A stretch of 64,000 nt of DNA from Oceanirhabdus sp. W0125-5. Lineage in GTDB: Bacteria > Bacillota > Clostridia > Clostridiales > Clostridiaceae. Both the position numbers and the translations under genes were made by a program. Every line of letters begins with the position of its first letter. Position 1 is the first letter of the stretch. Location: NCBI RefSeq assembly GCF_027938815.1, contig NZ_CP115913.1, positions 3,692,001 to 3,756,000 of the forward strand. The letters run 5' to 3'. The notes under the pieces were generated by a model. The model was not told the DNA's origin. It saw only the letters and a program-made list of their open reading frames with translations, and made no database searches. Shown here piece after piece: positions 26,715-36,147 of this stretch.

Positions 26715-27740
26715 CTAAACCAATCCTTCGCTTATAATCAATTCCCTAATTTCTTCTTTTAAAATTGTTGGTTTATCATAAGAAGTATAACTTCCAACTT
26801 TCGCTCTTTCATATCCTGAATAAAAACTTTCATATTCTTCATCTGATGAAATAGTTGGCTTAACCATAAACATTTCACCTAAATCATAAGCCCCTTTAGA
26901 TTCTTCTTTAGTCATAAGTTCTTCATACATTTTTTCCCCAGGCCTCAAACCTATTTCCTCTACTTCAACTACGTTATTACCTTGAAAAAACTTTTTACAA
27001 GTTTCCTCAATTATAACTTCTGCTAAAACCTTTAAATTAATTATTGGCATTTTTAAGATAAACACTTCTCCACCAATGGATTTTTCTGCAGCCTTCATAG
27101 TAAGCTTTACTGCCTCACTCATAGTCATCATAAATCTACTCATGGTTCCATTAGTTAGTGTTATTTTTTGTTGTTCCAATATCTGCTTTTTAAAAAGAGG
27201 TATTACTGAACCTCTCGATCCCATAACATTTCCAAATCTAACAGCAACAAACTTTGTTCTTGCTGTTCCTTTACTATGATTGGCAGCCTGAACAAGTTTC
27301 TCTGCTAAAAGTTTTGTAGCTCCATATGCATTAGTAGGATTTATAGCTTTATCTGAGCTAGTAAAAACAACCGATTCAATATCATTTTTTGTAGCCGCCT
27401 TAATAACGTTTTCCATTCCAATCACATTTGTTTTAACTGCTTCATGAGGATTGTACTCACAGGCAGGCACATGTTTCATAGCTGCCAAATTAAAAACTAT
27501 CTCTATATCATGCATAGCTCTTTCAACTCTATCATAATCTCTTACATCACCAATTAGAAACCTTATTTTCCCTTTATACTTATCACTAATTTCTTTTTCC
27601 ATAATAAATTGTTTATATTCATCTCTACTAAAAATTCTAATTACAGATGGATTCTGTTTTAGAATCTCTATTACCATCCTCTTACCAATAGTGCCTGTTC
27701 CACCAATAATAAGTACTTTCTTATTTTGAAAATGATTCAT
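26715..27740 (-). CDS. pseB: PseB-like UDP-GlcNAc 4,6-dehydratase
   Basis: 341 residues, CapD/FlaA1-type SDR (polysaccharide biosynthesis dehydratase): VLIIGGTGTIGKRMVIEIL Rossmann motif, FNLAAMKHVPACEYNPHEAVKTNV, and the catalytic region SSDKAINPTNAYGATKLLAEKL with the D-K pair and YxxxK. In the pseudaminic acid pathway PseB dehydrates and inverts C5 of UDP-GlcNAc. Family membership is firm. The inverting assignment rests on the neighbouring pseC, pseG and pseI. It ends just before the divergent flagellin promoter. Confidence 0.75.
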   Translation of the reverse strand: MNHFQNKKVLIIGGTGTIGKRMVIEILKQNPSVIRIFSRDEYKQFIMEKEISDKYKGKIRFLIGDVRDYDRVERAMHDIEIVFNLAAMKHVPACEYNPHEAVKTNVIGMENVIKAATKNDIESVVFTSSDKAINPTNAYGATKLLAEKLVQAANHSKGTARTKFVAVRFGNVMGSRGSVIPLFKKQILEQQKITLTNGTMSRFMMTMSEAVKLTMKAAEKSIGGEVFILKMPIINLKVLAEVIIEETCKKFFQGNNVVEVEEIGLRPGEKMYEELMTKEESKGAYDLGEMFMVKPTISSDEEYESFYSGYERAKVGSYTSYDKPTILKEEIRELIISEGLV

Positions 27741-27752
27741 CAGTACCTACTC

Positions 27753-28757
27753 CTATTCCTTTGAATTTTTAATCCATTCTTCTGTTTCACTAATTCCTTC
27801 TTCAAGCGTATATTCTGGCATCCACCCCATCAAACTCTCTGCTTTTGAATAATCACATTTTAACTTCATAATTTCACTTTGAGGATGAATGTGTTCAACA
27901 TGCTTAACCTCAACTCTATCCTGTGAAATTATTTGTGCTAACTCATTAATAGTAACATCTCTTCCTGTACCAGCATTTACTATTTCCCCATTTACTCTTT
28001 CATTGAAACCAGCCATAATAACAAATTTAGCGCAATCTTTAACATAAAGCAAATCTCTCGTTTGCTCTCCAGTACCGTAAATATTTAATTCTTTACTTTC
28101 TAATGCTCTTTTTATAAAAATAGCAATTACTCCACCTTCACCACTTGACTTTTGGAAAGGACCATATGTATTAAACGGTCTTATAACAACGGTAGGTAAA
28201 CCATATGCATGATAATATGAAAGCACCATATTTTCTGCTGCAATTTTACTTCCGCCATAAGGTGAAACTGGTTTTGTTGGATGTAATTCATTAATCCCTT
28301 TACTTTCTGCTTTATCATAAACCATACATGTACTCATAAAAACCACTTTACATGGATGCTTTTCTTCTTCTGAATCTAACTCCCATTTATCTCCAACCAT
28401 TTTTGCATTTTCACCAAACATTTGTATTTTTGTTCTTTCTAGAATATTAAATGTACCAACTGTATCGTTATAAAATGTTGTAGCAGGGTCATCTATGCTT
28501 TCTTGAACATTAATTGATGCTCCCAAATGATAAATAATATCAAATTTATTTTTTTTAAATAAATCTTCTAAAAGTTTTTGATCCTTAATATCCCCTTTAA
28601 TAAATCTAAAGTTATCATTATCTTTAAACTCTTCAATGTTCAATAATCTACCATTTGATAAATTATCTAATGCTATTATATTATGATTTTCTTCTAAAAG
28701 TTTCTTTACTACCCATCTACCAATAAACCCAGCTCCACCAGTTACAAGTATATTCAT
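27753..28757 (-). CDS. NAD-dependent nucleotide-sugar epimerase/dehydratase (SDR)
   Basis: 334-residue extended SDR: N-terminal ILVTGGAGFIGRWVVKKL, catalytic SxnYxxxK in VFMSTCMVYD...SPYGGSKIAAENM, and the RPFNTYGP block. Similar to UDP-glucose 4-epimerase or LegB-type enzymes, but the substrate cannot be told. It is not a standard step of pseudaminic acid synthesis, so it may feed a second sugar or a glycan variant. It lies between pseC and the pseB-like gene with short gaps and is probably co-transcribed. Confidence 0.8.
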   Translation of the reverse strand: MNILVTGGAGFIGRWVVKKLLEENHNIIALDNLSNGRLLNIEEFKDNDNFRFIKGDIKDQKLLEDLFKKNKFDIIYHLGASINVQESIDDPATTFYNDTVGTFNILERTKIQMFGENAKMVGDKWELDSEEEKHPCKVVFMSTCMVYDKAESKGINELHPTKPVSPYGGSKIAAENMVLSYYHAYGLPTVVIRPFNTYGPFQKSSGEGGVIAIFIKRALESKELNIYGTGEQTRDLLYVKDCAKFVIMAGFNERVNGEIVNAGTGRDVTINELAQIISQDRVEVKHVEHIHPQSEIMKLKCDYSKAESLMGWMPEYTLEEGISETEEWIKNSKE

Positions 28758-28813
28758 TATATAAAACTCCCTTCACCTAACTTTATTCAAAGTTTTATCA
28801 GTTATAAATATTT

Positions 28814-30007
28814 TTATTTTTTATAGCAACTTATTACCTTTGTAACAGCTTTTATTACATCTTCTACGTCACATTCACTCATTCTCGGAAATAATGGTAA
28901 TGTAATAATTCTTTCATACAACTTTTCAGTTTCCGGACATATTCCTTTCTTATATCCTAGTTTCTTGTAGTATGGATGATAATATACAGGAATATAGTGC
29001 ACATTTACTCCAATATTTTCCGCCATAAGCGCTTCAAATATCTCTTTTCTAGAACATTTTAACTCTTCCAATTTCAACTTGATTACATAAATATGCCATC
29101 CAGAATTTGAAAACTCTTCTTCAAAAGGTATTGAAATTCCCTTAATTTTTTTAAAAGCCTCATTATAACGTCTAACAATCTCTCTTCTTCGTGATATAAA
29201 ATCATCTAACTTTCTCATTTGACTTAAACCTAAAGCACATTGAATATCAGTTATTCTATAATTGTAGCCTAAATCAATCTGTTCATAGTACCAAGGACCC
29301 TCATTATTGTTTAAAAACCTTTCATCTCTAGTTATACCATGAGTTCTAAAAAGTGTGAGTTTTTCAAATAGTTCTTGAGAATCAGTTACTATAACTCCCC
29401 CTTCACCTGTTGTAATAGGCTTAACTGGATGAAAACTAAACTCAGTCATATGAGCAGTATTTCCTACTTTTTTTCCTTTATATTCACTCCCAAGTGCATG
29501 AGCTCCATCTTCAATAACAATTAGATTATATTTCTCTGCTATCTCCATTATCTTATCTATATCAACCGATTGGCCTGTAAAATCAACAGGAATTATAGCT
29601 TTAGTTTTTTCAGTTATCCTCTCTTCTATTTTACTTACATCAATATTATATGTATTTGGATCAATATCAACAAAGACAGGAGTTCCACCACAATACAAAA
29701 CACAATTTGCTGATGCTGCAAAAGTCATCGGTGAAACTAAAACTTCATCTCCTTCGCTGATACCCGCAGCGTAACATGCTGCATGAAGAGCAGCAGTACC
29801 ATTTGAAAATGCAACAGCGTATTTTGTTCCTACATAATCCGCAATACATTTCTCAAATGAGCTTACATTAGGTCCCGTTGTTAGAAAATCACCTTTTAAT
29901 ACTTCTATCACTGAGTTTATATCCTCATCATATATACTTTGTTTACCATAAGCCAAATACTTATCTCTTACTGGCTTACCTCCATATAAAGCTAATTTAT
30001 CTATCAT
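28814..30007 (-). CDS. pseC: PseC, UDP-4-keto-sugar aminotransferase
   Basis: 397-residue DegT/StrS-type PLP enzyme: ALYGGKPVRDKYLAYGKQ start, NGTAALHAACYAAGI, and the lysine-containing FHPVKPITTGEGGVIV motif typical of PseC. It aminates the PseB product in the pseudaminic acid pathway. GAGGAG lies 7 nt before the ATG. Its own sigma-28 promoter at 30138-30164 makes it the head of a pseC-epimerase-pseB transcript. Confidence 0.9.
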   Translation of the reverse strand: MIDKLALYGGKPVRDKYLAYGKQSIYDEDINSVIEVLKGDFLTTGPNVSSFEKCIADYVGTKYAVAFSNGTAALHAACYAAGISEGDEVLVSPMTFAASANCVLYCGGTPVFVDIDPNTYNIDVSKIEERITEKTKAIIPVDFTGQSVDIDKIMEIAEKYNLIVIEDGAHALGSEYKGKKVGNTAHMTEFSFHPVKPITTGEGGVIVTDSQELFEKLTLFRTHGITRDERFLNNNEGPWYYEQIDLGYNYRITDIQCALGLSQMRKLDDFISRRREIVRRYNEAFKKIKGISIPFEEEFSNSGWHIYVIKLKLEELKCSRKEIFEALMAENIGVNVHYIPVYYHPYYKKLGYKKGICPETEKLYERIITLPLFPRMSECDVEDVIKAVTKVISCYKK

Positions 30008-30137
30008 AAAAAAACTCCTCTGTTTTTTTGTTATCTTTTATTCATATTATTATCCACTTTGATATTTTTTTACTAATAAAAAATTACCATAATAAAACTA
30101 AAATAATTATGTAATTCATTTTAATTATACAATATTC

Positions 30138-30164
30138 TTATCGTCTAAACACCTAAAATCTTTA
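30138..30164 (-). promoter_or_regulatory. Sigma-28 promoter of the pseC operon
   Basis: Minus strand TAAA, 15 nt, GACGATAA: identical boxes and spacing to the flgM promoter. A possible sigma-A -10 (TATAAT at 30124-30129) overlaps downstream. Leader to pseC about 125 nt. The remaining non-coding DNA from 30008 to 30351 is AT-rich and holds only this promoter and the terminator at 30301. Confidence 0.8.
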
Positions 30165-30300
30165 ATACTTCAATTATATATTGCATAAAAGATACTTATG
30201 TAAAGTTAATTATAAATATCAATTTTATACAATAAACTAAATATAATATCTGGAATAAAACTTAAACTATTTGATAATTTAAATTATTAATAAAAACAAA

Positions 30301-30322
30301 TTAGCAGAGTCTCCTCTGCTAA
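30301..30322 (-). terminator. Intrinsic terminator of the second flagellin gene
   Basis: Perfect 9-bp stem (TTAGCAGAG/CTCTGCTAA) with a 4-nt loop, then TTTGTTTTTATT on the minus strand, 30 bp after the stop codon. Confidence 0.85.
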
Positions 30323-30351
30323 TTTAGTTAAAAAATTACTTATTTTATTAT

Positions 30352-31164
30352 TTATCGTAACAATGCTAATGCCATTTGATTGCTTTGATTTGCCTGTGAC
30401 ATCATAGCAATTTGACTTTCATATGTAATGTTTTCTCTCGCCATTTTCATAACTGCAAGTGCAATATCAATATCACTTATTTGAGAATCTGATGCAGTTA
30501 AATTTGAGATAGCATTATTTGTATTATTTATTGAATCTTCTAATCTATTTTGATGTGTTCCAAATTCCACTCTCTGAGAACTTACTTTTTCTACAGATTT
30601 TGAAATAGCTTCAATTGCATCCTGAGCATTTATCATGTTATCTATAGATAAATTCTCAATATTTAACCCAGTTAAGCTCATGTCAGCACCCTGTAAATTT
30701 ATTATCTCATCACTATTTGCTCCTACTAGCAATGATGTATCCAAGCTTCCATCTAAAAGCTTCTTTCCATTAAAATGAGTGTTGTCTGCAATAGAACTTA
30801 TCTCTTCTTTTAAACTACTAAACTCTTCATTCAACATAGCTCTATCTTCATCAGTCAGAATCCCATTAGATGCTTGTACAGCAAGTTCTTTCATTCTTCC
30901 CAAACTATGATGAACTGAATTTAATGCACCTTCAGCCGTTTGAATTATAGAAACGCCATCACTAGCATTTTTATTACCTTGAACCAACCCCCTAATCTGT
31001 CCATTCATCTGATTAGAAATAAACATACCCGCTACATCATTTGCAGCATTATTAATCCTTGAACCTGAAGATATCTGCTGAACTGAAGAATTATACGAAG
31101 ATTGCGCTCTTGACATACTATTATAAACATTCATAACATTATTATTTTGCACAGAAATCGTCAT
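30352..31164 (-). CDS. Second flagellin, embedded in the pseudaminic-acid genes
   Basis: 270 residues with both flagellin ends: NVYNSMSRAQSSYNSSVQQISSGSRINNAANDVAGMFISNQMNGQIRGL...DGVSIIQTAEGALN and C-terminal MARENITYESQIAMMSQANQSNQMALALLR. The middle is short, as in the main flagellin. The start at ATG 31164 follows GAGGTG by 6-7 nt; the longer reading adds ten residues without a ribosome site. It is bounded by terminators on both sides, so it is monocistronic. Its sequence is clearly diverged from the other two flagellins. Confidence 0.92.
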   Translation of the reverse strand: MTISVQNNNVMNVYNSMSRAQSSYNSSVQQISSGSRINNAANDVAGMFISNQMNGQIRGLVQGNKNASDGVSIIQTAEGALNSVHHSLGRMKELAVQASNGILTDEDRAMLNEEFSSLKEEISSIADNTHFNGKKLLDGSLDTSLLVGANSDEIINLQGADMSLTGLNIENLSIDNMINAQDAIEAISKSVEKVSSQRVEFGTHQNRLEDSINNTNNAISNLTASDSQISDIDIALAVMKMARENITYESQIAMMSQANQSNQMALALLR

Positions 31165-31237
31165 ATACTTCACCTCTTCCTTATTTTTATGCAAGTTTAA
31201 TTAATATTAAAATCTAAATTTAACTTATATACTTAAT

Positions 31238-31264
31238 ATTTCGTATCAATCATCCAATTCTTAA
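31238..31264 (-). promoter_or_regulatory. Weak sigma-28-like promoter of the second flagellin
   Basis: Minus strand TTAA, 15 nt, TACGAAAT: correct spacing and position but two or three deviations from the boxes of the other flagellin promoters. It is the only CG-containing candidate in the 190 bp upstream of the gene. Confidence 0.35.
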
Positions 31265-31353
31265 GAAACAATTTAGGAATTATTTAGTTTTTAATCAACA
31301 TAATCCCTAATTACCTGAAAATTATTCATATCTTATAATTCTATAATAAAAAA

Positions 31354-31389
31354 GAACTAGAAATCATGAATACATAATATTCCTAGTTC
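31354..31389 (-). terminator. Intrinsic terminator after pseG
   Basis: 11-bp stem (GAACTAGGAAT with ATTTCTAGTTC, one G-U pair), 14-nt loop, then TTTTTTATT on the minus strand. It separates the pse operon from the second flagellin. Confidence 0.8.
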
Positions 31390-31459
31390 GTATTTGCATA
31401 TTTTCTCCTAAAAAAATTCTTCATATTAAAACAAACATAACATACTTCAAATATCTTTA

Positions 31460-32455
31460 TTAATTCAGGATATTGTTAATAACTCGGCATAATCTTTCTA
31501 CACCTTTTCCATCAACAAAATTTTGACCTTTATCTGATATATGCTGTCTTAATTTTTTATCATTCGCTAGATATTCAATATTACTTAATAAGTAATCTGA
31601 ACTTATCTCATTGTACCAACCTAAATTCTTAATCACGCCTTCATCATTTAACTTATTTGCTATTCCCTTTTGATTATTAGCTATTATTAGACCTAATGTA
31701 GGAACACCACATGAAGCTAACTCATATAAAGTACTTCCACATGCAGAAATAGCCATATCGCACTTTTGCATTATTTGATACATATTAGCATTATAATAAA
31801 GTTTAATCTTTTCACTTTCATAATCTTTTAAATTATTTCTTTCATCAAAAGATGGTCCTACAACTACATGAAAAATATAATCCAGGTCCTTGATAGAACT
31901 CAAAATATTTTCGGTAATATTAAATGGATCTGCTCCACCTACTGTAATTAAAATATCTTTAACATTTTCTTCAATCAACTTTTTTGGTGTATTTCTAAAT
32001 TCCTCTCTAAGCATAACATAATTTGAACCCAGTAAAAGTTTAGCATAATCATTTACTTTATAATCAAAATCCACTGCATTGGTATTTTGATTAATCAATA
32101 TATCTACATCAAAGTAATGTAGATTCATATCATCTATATATGCAGTTTTTTTAAACTTTTTTTTAGTTTCAATAAAATAATTTTCATCTACATCATAACT
32201 ATCAGTAATTAATAAATCTGCGTGAATATTTTTTAAATCCTCAAGAACATTATCCTTATTGATGTATACTGCTTTAAATCCTTCTGTTTTAATTTTCTTT
32301 ATACCATTTATGTATGTATCACTTAAAGAATTATCAGTTTTACATACATAGAAAACTTCATTGGTTTTAGCTAATTCTTTAGCTAAAACCAATGTTCTCA
32401 TGATATGTCCCATCCCTATTTGCGAACCACCATCTGCTCTAATTGCGATTTTCAT
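31460..32455 (-). CDS. pseG: PseG, UDP-sugar hydrolase of pseudaminic acid synthesis
   Basis: 331 residues. The N-terminal IRADGGSQIGMGHIMRTLVLAKEL with its G-x-G-H motif is the PseG signature. A GT-B-like C-terminal half follows (DILITVGGADPFNITENIL, ACGSTLYELASCGVPTLGLI). It removes UDP from the diacetamido-trideoxy-altrose before PseI acts. There is no fused acetyltransferase domain, as seen in some PseG homologues. A hairpin precedes it in the gap after pseI. Confidence 0.9.
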   Translation of the reverse strand: MKIAIRADGGSQIGMGHIMRTLVLAKELAKTNEVFYVCKTDNSLSDTYINGIKKIKTEGFKAVYINKDNVLEDLKNIHADLLITDSYDVDENYFIETKKKFKKTAYIDDMNLHYFDVDILINQNTNAVDFDYKVNDYAKLLLGSNYVMLREEFRNTPKKLIEENVKDILITVGGADPFNITENILSSIKDLDYIFHVVVGPSFDERNNLKDYESEKIKLYYNANMYQIMQKCDMAISACGSTLYELASCGVPTLGLIIANNQKGIANKLNDEGVIKNLGWYNEISSDYLLSNIEYLANDKKLRQHISDKGQNFVDGKGVERLCRVINNILN

Positions 32456-32475
32456 AATATCACCTTTATTAGTTA

Positions 32476-32510
32476 AAAATCAGCATTCCTTTTTATGAAA
32501 TGCTAATTTT
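32476..32510 (-). terminator. Hairpin between pseI and pseG (possible attenuator)
   Basis: 12-bp stem (AAAATTAGCATT with AATGCTGATTTT, one G-U pair), 11-nt loop and only a short T tail on the minus strand. It is probably partial, since pseG has no obvious separate promoter. Confidence 0.5.
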
Positions 32511-32531
32511 AAATATATTAAATTAAGCTTG

Positions 32532-33584
32532 TTAATCAATCAATTTCCAGTCCATAGGTGTACCTTTCTTTATATCACAAGAAGCTTTTTCACCTAATAT
32601 TTGATTATAATACTTAGTATGCATCCCAAATCCTGGTCTGATAGATTTTAAATTTTCTTCAGTGAAAGTATCACCTTTTTTAATATCCTTCACAACAAAT
32701 AATGAACGGGAATGTTCTCTACTTTTTCTCATTTTTTCTGTCAATTTGTATGAGACACACCCTAAAGCTTTTTCAACTTCTCTTACTGATTTCACCATAT
32801 CTTTAAATTCATCCGGTTCTAGCGAGAATGCAGCATCAGGCCCACCATCTGCTCTAGACAAGGTAAAATGCTTTTCAATTATTTTCGCACCTAATGCTAC
32901 AGATGCAATTGATACAGAAATTCCAAGTGTATGATCAGATAACCCAGAAACAACATTAAAAGTCTCTGATAAATTAGATAGTGTATTCAAGTTAATATCT
33001 TCTAATGGCGCTGGATATGCAGAAGTACACTTTAAAAGAGAAATTTGATTATTTCCCATTCTTCTACAAGCGTTAACAGCTTCTTCTATATCGCTTAATC
33101 TAGCTATTCCAGTTGATAAAATCATAGGCTTACCTTTAGAAGCCATATATTCTATTAATGGAATATCAGTAATTTCAAAGGATGCTACCTTATATGCAGG
33201 CACATTCATTTTTTCTAAAAAATCTACTGCTGTTTTATCAAAGGGTGATGAAAAACAAATCAACCCCTCTTCTTCAGCTATTCTCTTTAATTCAGGTTGC
33301 CATTCCCATGGTGTATATGCACCTTCATATAATTTATGCAAAGTTATTCCATCCCAGATAGTACCTTGATTTATTTGAAAATACTTGTTGTCACAATCAA
33401 TAGTTATAGTGTCCGGAGTATATGTCTGAAGCTTTACAGCATCAGCCCCTGCATATTTAGCTGCCTTAATTATCTTTACTGCCTTATCAAAGTCCTGAAG
33501 ATGATTTGCAGACATTTCTGCAATTATGAAGGTTGGGTTGTTACCACCTATTTTCTTATTTCCAATTTTTATTATATTACTCAT
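32532..33584 (-). CDS. pseI: PseI, pseudaminic acid synthase
   Basis: 350 residues, NeuB family of the PseI type: FIIAEMSANHLQDFDKAVKIIKAA, DAVKLQTYTPDTIT, KIIEKHFTLSRADGGPDAAFSLEP and a C-terminal SAF domain with RPGFGMHTKYYNQILG. It condenses 2,4-diacetamido-2,4,6-trideoxy-altrose with phosphoenolpyruvate. The start is moved to ATG 33584 because AGAGGGG lies upstream of it and family members begin there; the longer frame adds 27 Asn/Ile-rich residues. Confidence 0.93.
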   Translation of the reverse strand: MSNIIKIGNKKIGGNNPTFIIAEMSANHLQDFDKAVKIIKAAKYAGADAVKLQTYTPDTITIDCDNKYFQINQGTIWDGITLHKLYEGAYTPWEWQPELKRIAEEEGLICFSSPFDKTAVDFLEKMNVPAYKVASFEITDIPLIEYMASKGKPMILSTGIARLSDIEEAVNACRRMGNNQISLLKCTSAYPAPLEDINLNTLSNLSETFNVVSGLSDHTLGISVSIASVALGAKIIEKHFTLSRADGGPDAAFSLEPDEFKDMVKSVREVEKALGCVSYKLTEKMRKSREHSRSLFVVKDIKKGDTFTEENLKSIRPGFGMHTKYYNQILGEKASCDIKKGTPMDWKLID

Positions 33585-33677
33585 ATATTTATTCCCCTCT
33601 AAAATCACATTAACTTGTTTAATTTTATTATTATTATAATTTAAAATCATTATTTTAATTATCAAATAAAATATCTT

Positions 33678-34421
33678 TTATTCAATAACTATATATGATT
33701 GTAATGGGTTAAGTGGAGATCTCTTAATTGAATATTTATCTAACCCAAAAACTTCCTTTAATGCTAATGTTTCACCTGCGAAATCACGTACATTTAACTC
33801 ATCAAATCCTATTACACTCCCCTTTGTTAAATGAGGTTTTATCATCTCTAAACATTTTTTAGTTGGTTCATAGATATCAAAATCAAAATACGCGAAAGCA
33901 ATAATAGTTTGAGGATTATCCTCCAAATATTTTTTTAAAGTCTCTATAGCATCTCCCTTAACTAACTCATATTTTTTAATATGAGGAATGGGGCTTTCGC
34001 TCTCATGATATTTTAAAACTTTATCTAGGTATTCTTCATAGTTTTCTGAAACACCATAATCACCTACTGATAAATCCCCATCTTTTTCTGTTACAGAAGG
34101 AAATCCTGAAAATGTATCAAACCCAACTATCTTCCTATTATAATTGTAAGGTTCGTATATTCCTCTAAATGACTCAAATAAAGCTAAATTTTGTCCCCAT
34201 CTAACTCCAAATTCTACAACAATACCGTGTACATTAATTATTTTTTTATAAAGATCATTCATAAAAAATACTCTAGATAACAGCTGTCTGTTCATAAATA
34301 AACCGAGATTTTGTAATAATTCATTATTAGGTATAGGCGTTTCATGAAACATCTGAAAAAACTCTTCTCTTTTTGAAAGTTCTTTTTTATTTGAGTTTCC
34401 CTTTACATTTATTCTATTCAT
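33678..34421 (-). CDS. TylF-like SAM methyltransferase
   Basis: 247 residues. A class I SAM-binding region (GIVVEFGVRWGQNLALFESF), KIVGFDTFSGFPSVTEKDGD and FAYFDFDIYEPTKKCLEMIKPHL resemble the TylF/macrocin O-methyltransferase group often seen in sugar clusters. It would methylate a hydroxyl or amino group on the glycan precursor. The acceptor cannot be deduced. It lies between the other methyltransferase and pseI in the same transcript. Confidence 0.7.
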   Translation of the reverse strand: MNRINVKGNSNKKELSKREEFFQMFHETPIPNNELLQNLGLFMNRQLLSRVFFMNDLYKKIINVHGIVVEFGVRWGQNLALFESFRGIYEPYNYNRKIVGFDTFSGFPSVTEKDGDLSVGDYGVSENYEEYLDKVLKYHESESPIPHIKKYELVKGDAIETLKKYLEDNPQTIIAFAYFDFDIYEPTKKCLEMIKPHLTKGSVIGFDELNVRDFAGETLALKEVFGLDKYSIKRSPLNPLQSYIVIE

Positions 34422-34494
34422 TTTGCATCATCCTTTAAAATTTATTAAATAAGTTTATTTTTAAATATTATTTAATCCGATATTTTTAATTTTT

Positions 34495-35397
34495 TTATTT
34501 CTTTCTTTTGCCATATATAATTAGATTTCTCCCTAAACCAATTTTAGACAGACTATTGTATAATTTACGTCTTAAGTCATCTGGTATAGATTGTTCAAAT
34601 AACTTTCTTTTTTCATGACATTCTTTACCTAAGTTCTTATTTAAAATATAATTATCTCCCATTAGTAAAAATAATTCCATAGGAAAATCAGAAGTAGTAC
34701 ACATAACTTCAAATCCATAGAATTCAAGTATCTTAATTAATGAATCATAATTAAAATAACTTATATGATCTGGTATACAAACCCACCACTTCTTCAAGTC
34801 TAATGTAGAAACAGCAGCTTCTTGAAGTTCATTAAAATCATTAGGCACTTGAATTCTAATAATCCCCTCTTCATTAAGAAGCTCTTTACACTTTTCAATC
34901 ACCTTTAACGGTTCTAAAACATGTTCTAAAACATTACTCATATTAACACAGTCAAATTTTTTTTCTTTTTCATTTTTAATAAATTCTTCAATATTGCAAT
35001 TATAAACTTTTAATTCATTATCTTTACTCTTTTCAAAAGCATCAATTGAAGGTTCAATTCCTACAGCCTTAAACCCATATTCCTGCATAAACTTAAGTAA
35101 CTCTCCTGTTCCACACCCAATATCTATTACACTAATTCCATCATTCCCCTTCTGAGCAAACTTCTGAATATTATAACAGATATCCTTAAAGTATGTACTA
35201 TTTAGCCATTGAATTTCATTTTCTTTCTGATTATTATCTATAAGCCTTTGCAGTCTAGCATCACGAGTTGATTCTTTTCTAGATATTTCTTTATAATATT
35301 TTTCTTTATAAAATTCTGCCATAAATTCTTCATCAGGAATTGGATCTAAATGATAATAACCAAACTTTTCATTTTTAACTATTTTAAATTCTTCCAC
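34495..35397 (-). CDS. Class I SAM-dependent methyltransferase
   Basis: 300 residues. Motif I VIDIGCGTGELLKFMQEYGFKAVGIEPS, then FDCVNMSNVLEHVLEPLKVI, as in Methyltransf_11/23 enzymes of polysaccharide and glycan clusters. The short N-terminal segment (YYHLDPIPDEEFMAEFYKEKYY) is common in sugar methyltransferases. It is co-directional with the SpsF-like gene 14 bp upstream. Substrate unknown; N- or O-methylation of the nonulosonate side chain is one option. Confidence 0.75.
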   Translation of the reverse strand: MEEFKIVKNEKFGYYHLDPIPDEEFMAEFYKEKYYKEISRKESTRDARLQRLIDNNQKENEIQWLNSTYFKDICYNIQKFAQKGNDGISVIDIGCGTGELLKFMQEYGFKAVGIEPSIDAFEKSKDNELKVYNCNIEEFIKNEKEKKFDCVNMSNVLEHVLEPLKVIEKCKELLNEEGIIRIQVPNDFNELQEAAVSTLDLKKWWVCIPDHISYFNYDSLIKILEFYGFEVMCTTSDFPMELFLLMGDNYILNKNLGKECHEKRKLFEQSIPDDLRRKLYNSLSKIGLGRNLIIYGKRKK

Positions 35398-35410
35398 TTC
35401 AATCCCTCCT

Positions 35411-36127
35411 TTACTTTTGATTAATTTTACAATTTATCTTAACCATATCAGTATTGTTGTCTAAAAACTTAATGACATCTTTTGATGATATATATTCATC
35501 TTGGAAGTATTTAAATATTTCATTGATTAACTTAAAATCTTCATCTGTATCTACACATAACCTATATGGCTTATTATAAATAGCTTCTCCTTTAACATGC
35601 CCGACTTTAAATTCCTCTGGATGTTTATACATGTAAAGAGTGACATGTTCTTTAAACTCATCTTTATTCACCTTTTCATAAACACGATTCAATGCTTCTT
35701 TAGAAAACACTTCTACGTCAAACCCCCTAACGAAAGTTTCAGGAACATCAAGTCTCACATAGTCATAGTTATACATTAGGAAATTACTCACTACATTATC
35801 CACTATTATAGGATCAATAAGAGGACAATCACCAGTTATTCTTATAATTATCTCAGCTTCATACGCGTCAGCCGCCCTCTTATATCTCTTCAAAACATTT
35901 GTCTCATCACCAGTAAAACACTCATAACCAGAACTTCTAACAATATTTATCAATGGATATTCTTTGGGTAAGTCAGTAGTCGCTAAAACCAGTTTATCAA
36001 TATATCTACTTTTACTTAATCTATCCAATGTATATAAAATCATAGGTTTACCTAAAATTGGTTTTACGACTTTACCAGGAAGTCTTTCAGACCCCATTCT
36101 AGCTTGAACTACACACAATATCTTCAT
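35411..36127 (-). CDS. SpsF-like cytidylyltransferase (probable CMP-nonulosonate synthase)
   Basis: 238 residues: CVVQARMGSERLPGKVVKPILGKPMILYTLDRLSKS, RITGDCPLIDPIIVD and HVTLYMYKHPEEF match the SpsF/KdsB-like cytidylyltransferase family. No classical PseF is present here, so this enzyme probably activates the PseI product with CTP. The same gene has a decayed paralogue at 38195-38760. It sits between the HAD phosphatase and a methyltransferase. Confidence 0.8.
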   Translation of the reverse strand: MKILCVVQARMGSERLPGKVVKPILGKPMILYTLDRLSKSRYIDKLVLATTDLPKEYPLINIVRSSGYECFTGDETNVLKRYKRAADAYEAEIIIRITGDCPLIDPIIVDNVVSNFLMYNYDYVRLDVPETFVRGFDVEVFSKEALNRVYEKVNKDEFKEHVTLYMYKHPEEFKVGHVKGEAIYNKPYRLCVDTDEDFKLINEIFKYFQDEYISSKDVIKFLDNNTDMVKINCKINQK

Positions 36128-36147
36128 AATATCACTCCAAAATAGTT

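Noticed and set aside
30352..30378. TACGATAA with N15 to CAAA at the end of the second flagellin gene
   Set aside because: It is the Leu-Arg-stop codons of the gene, the -35 is not TAAA, and a terminator follows within 30 bp.
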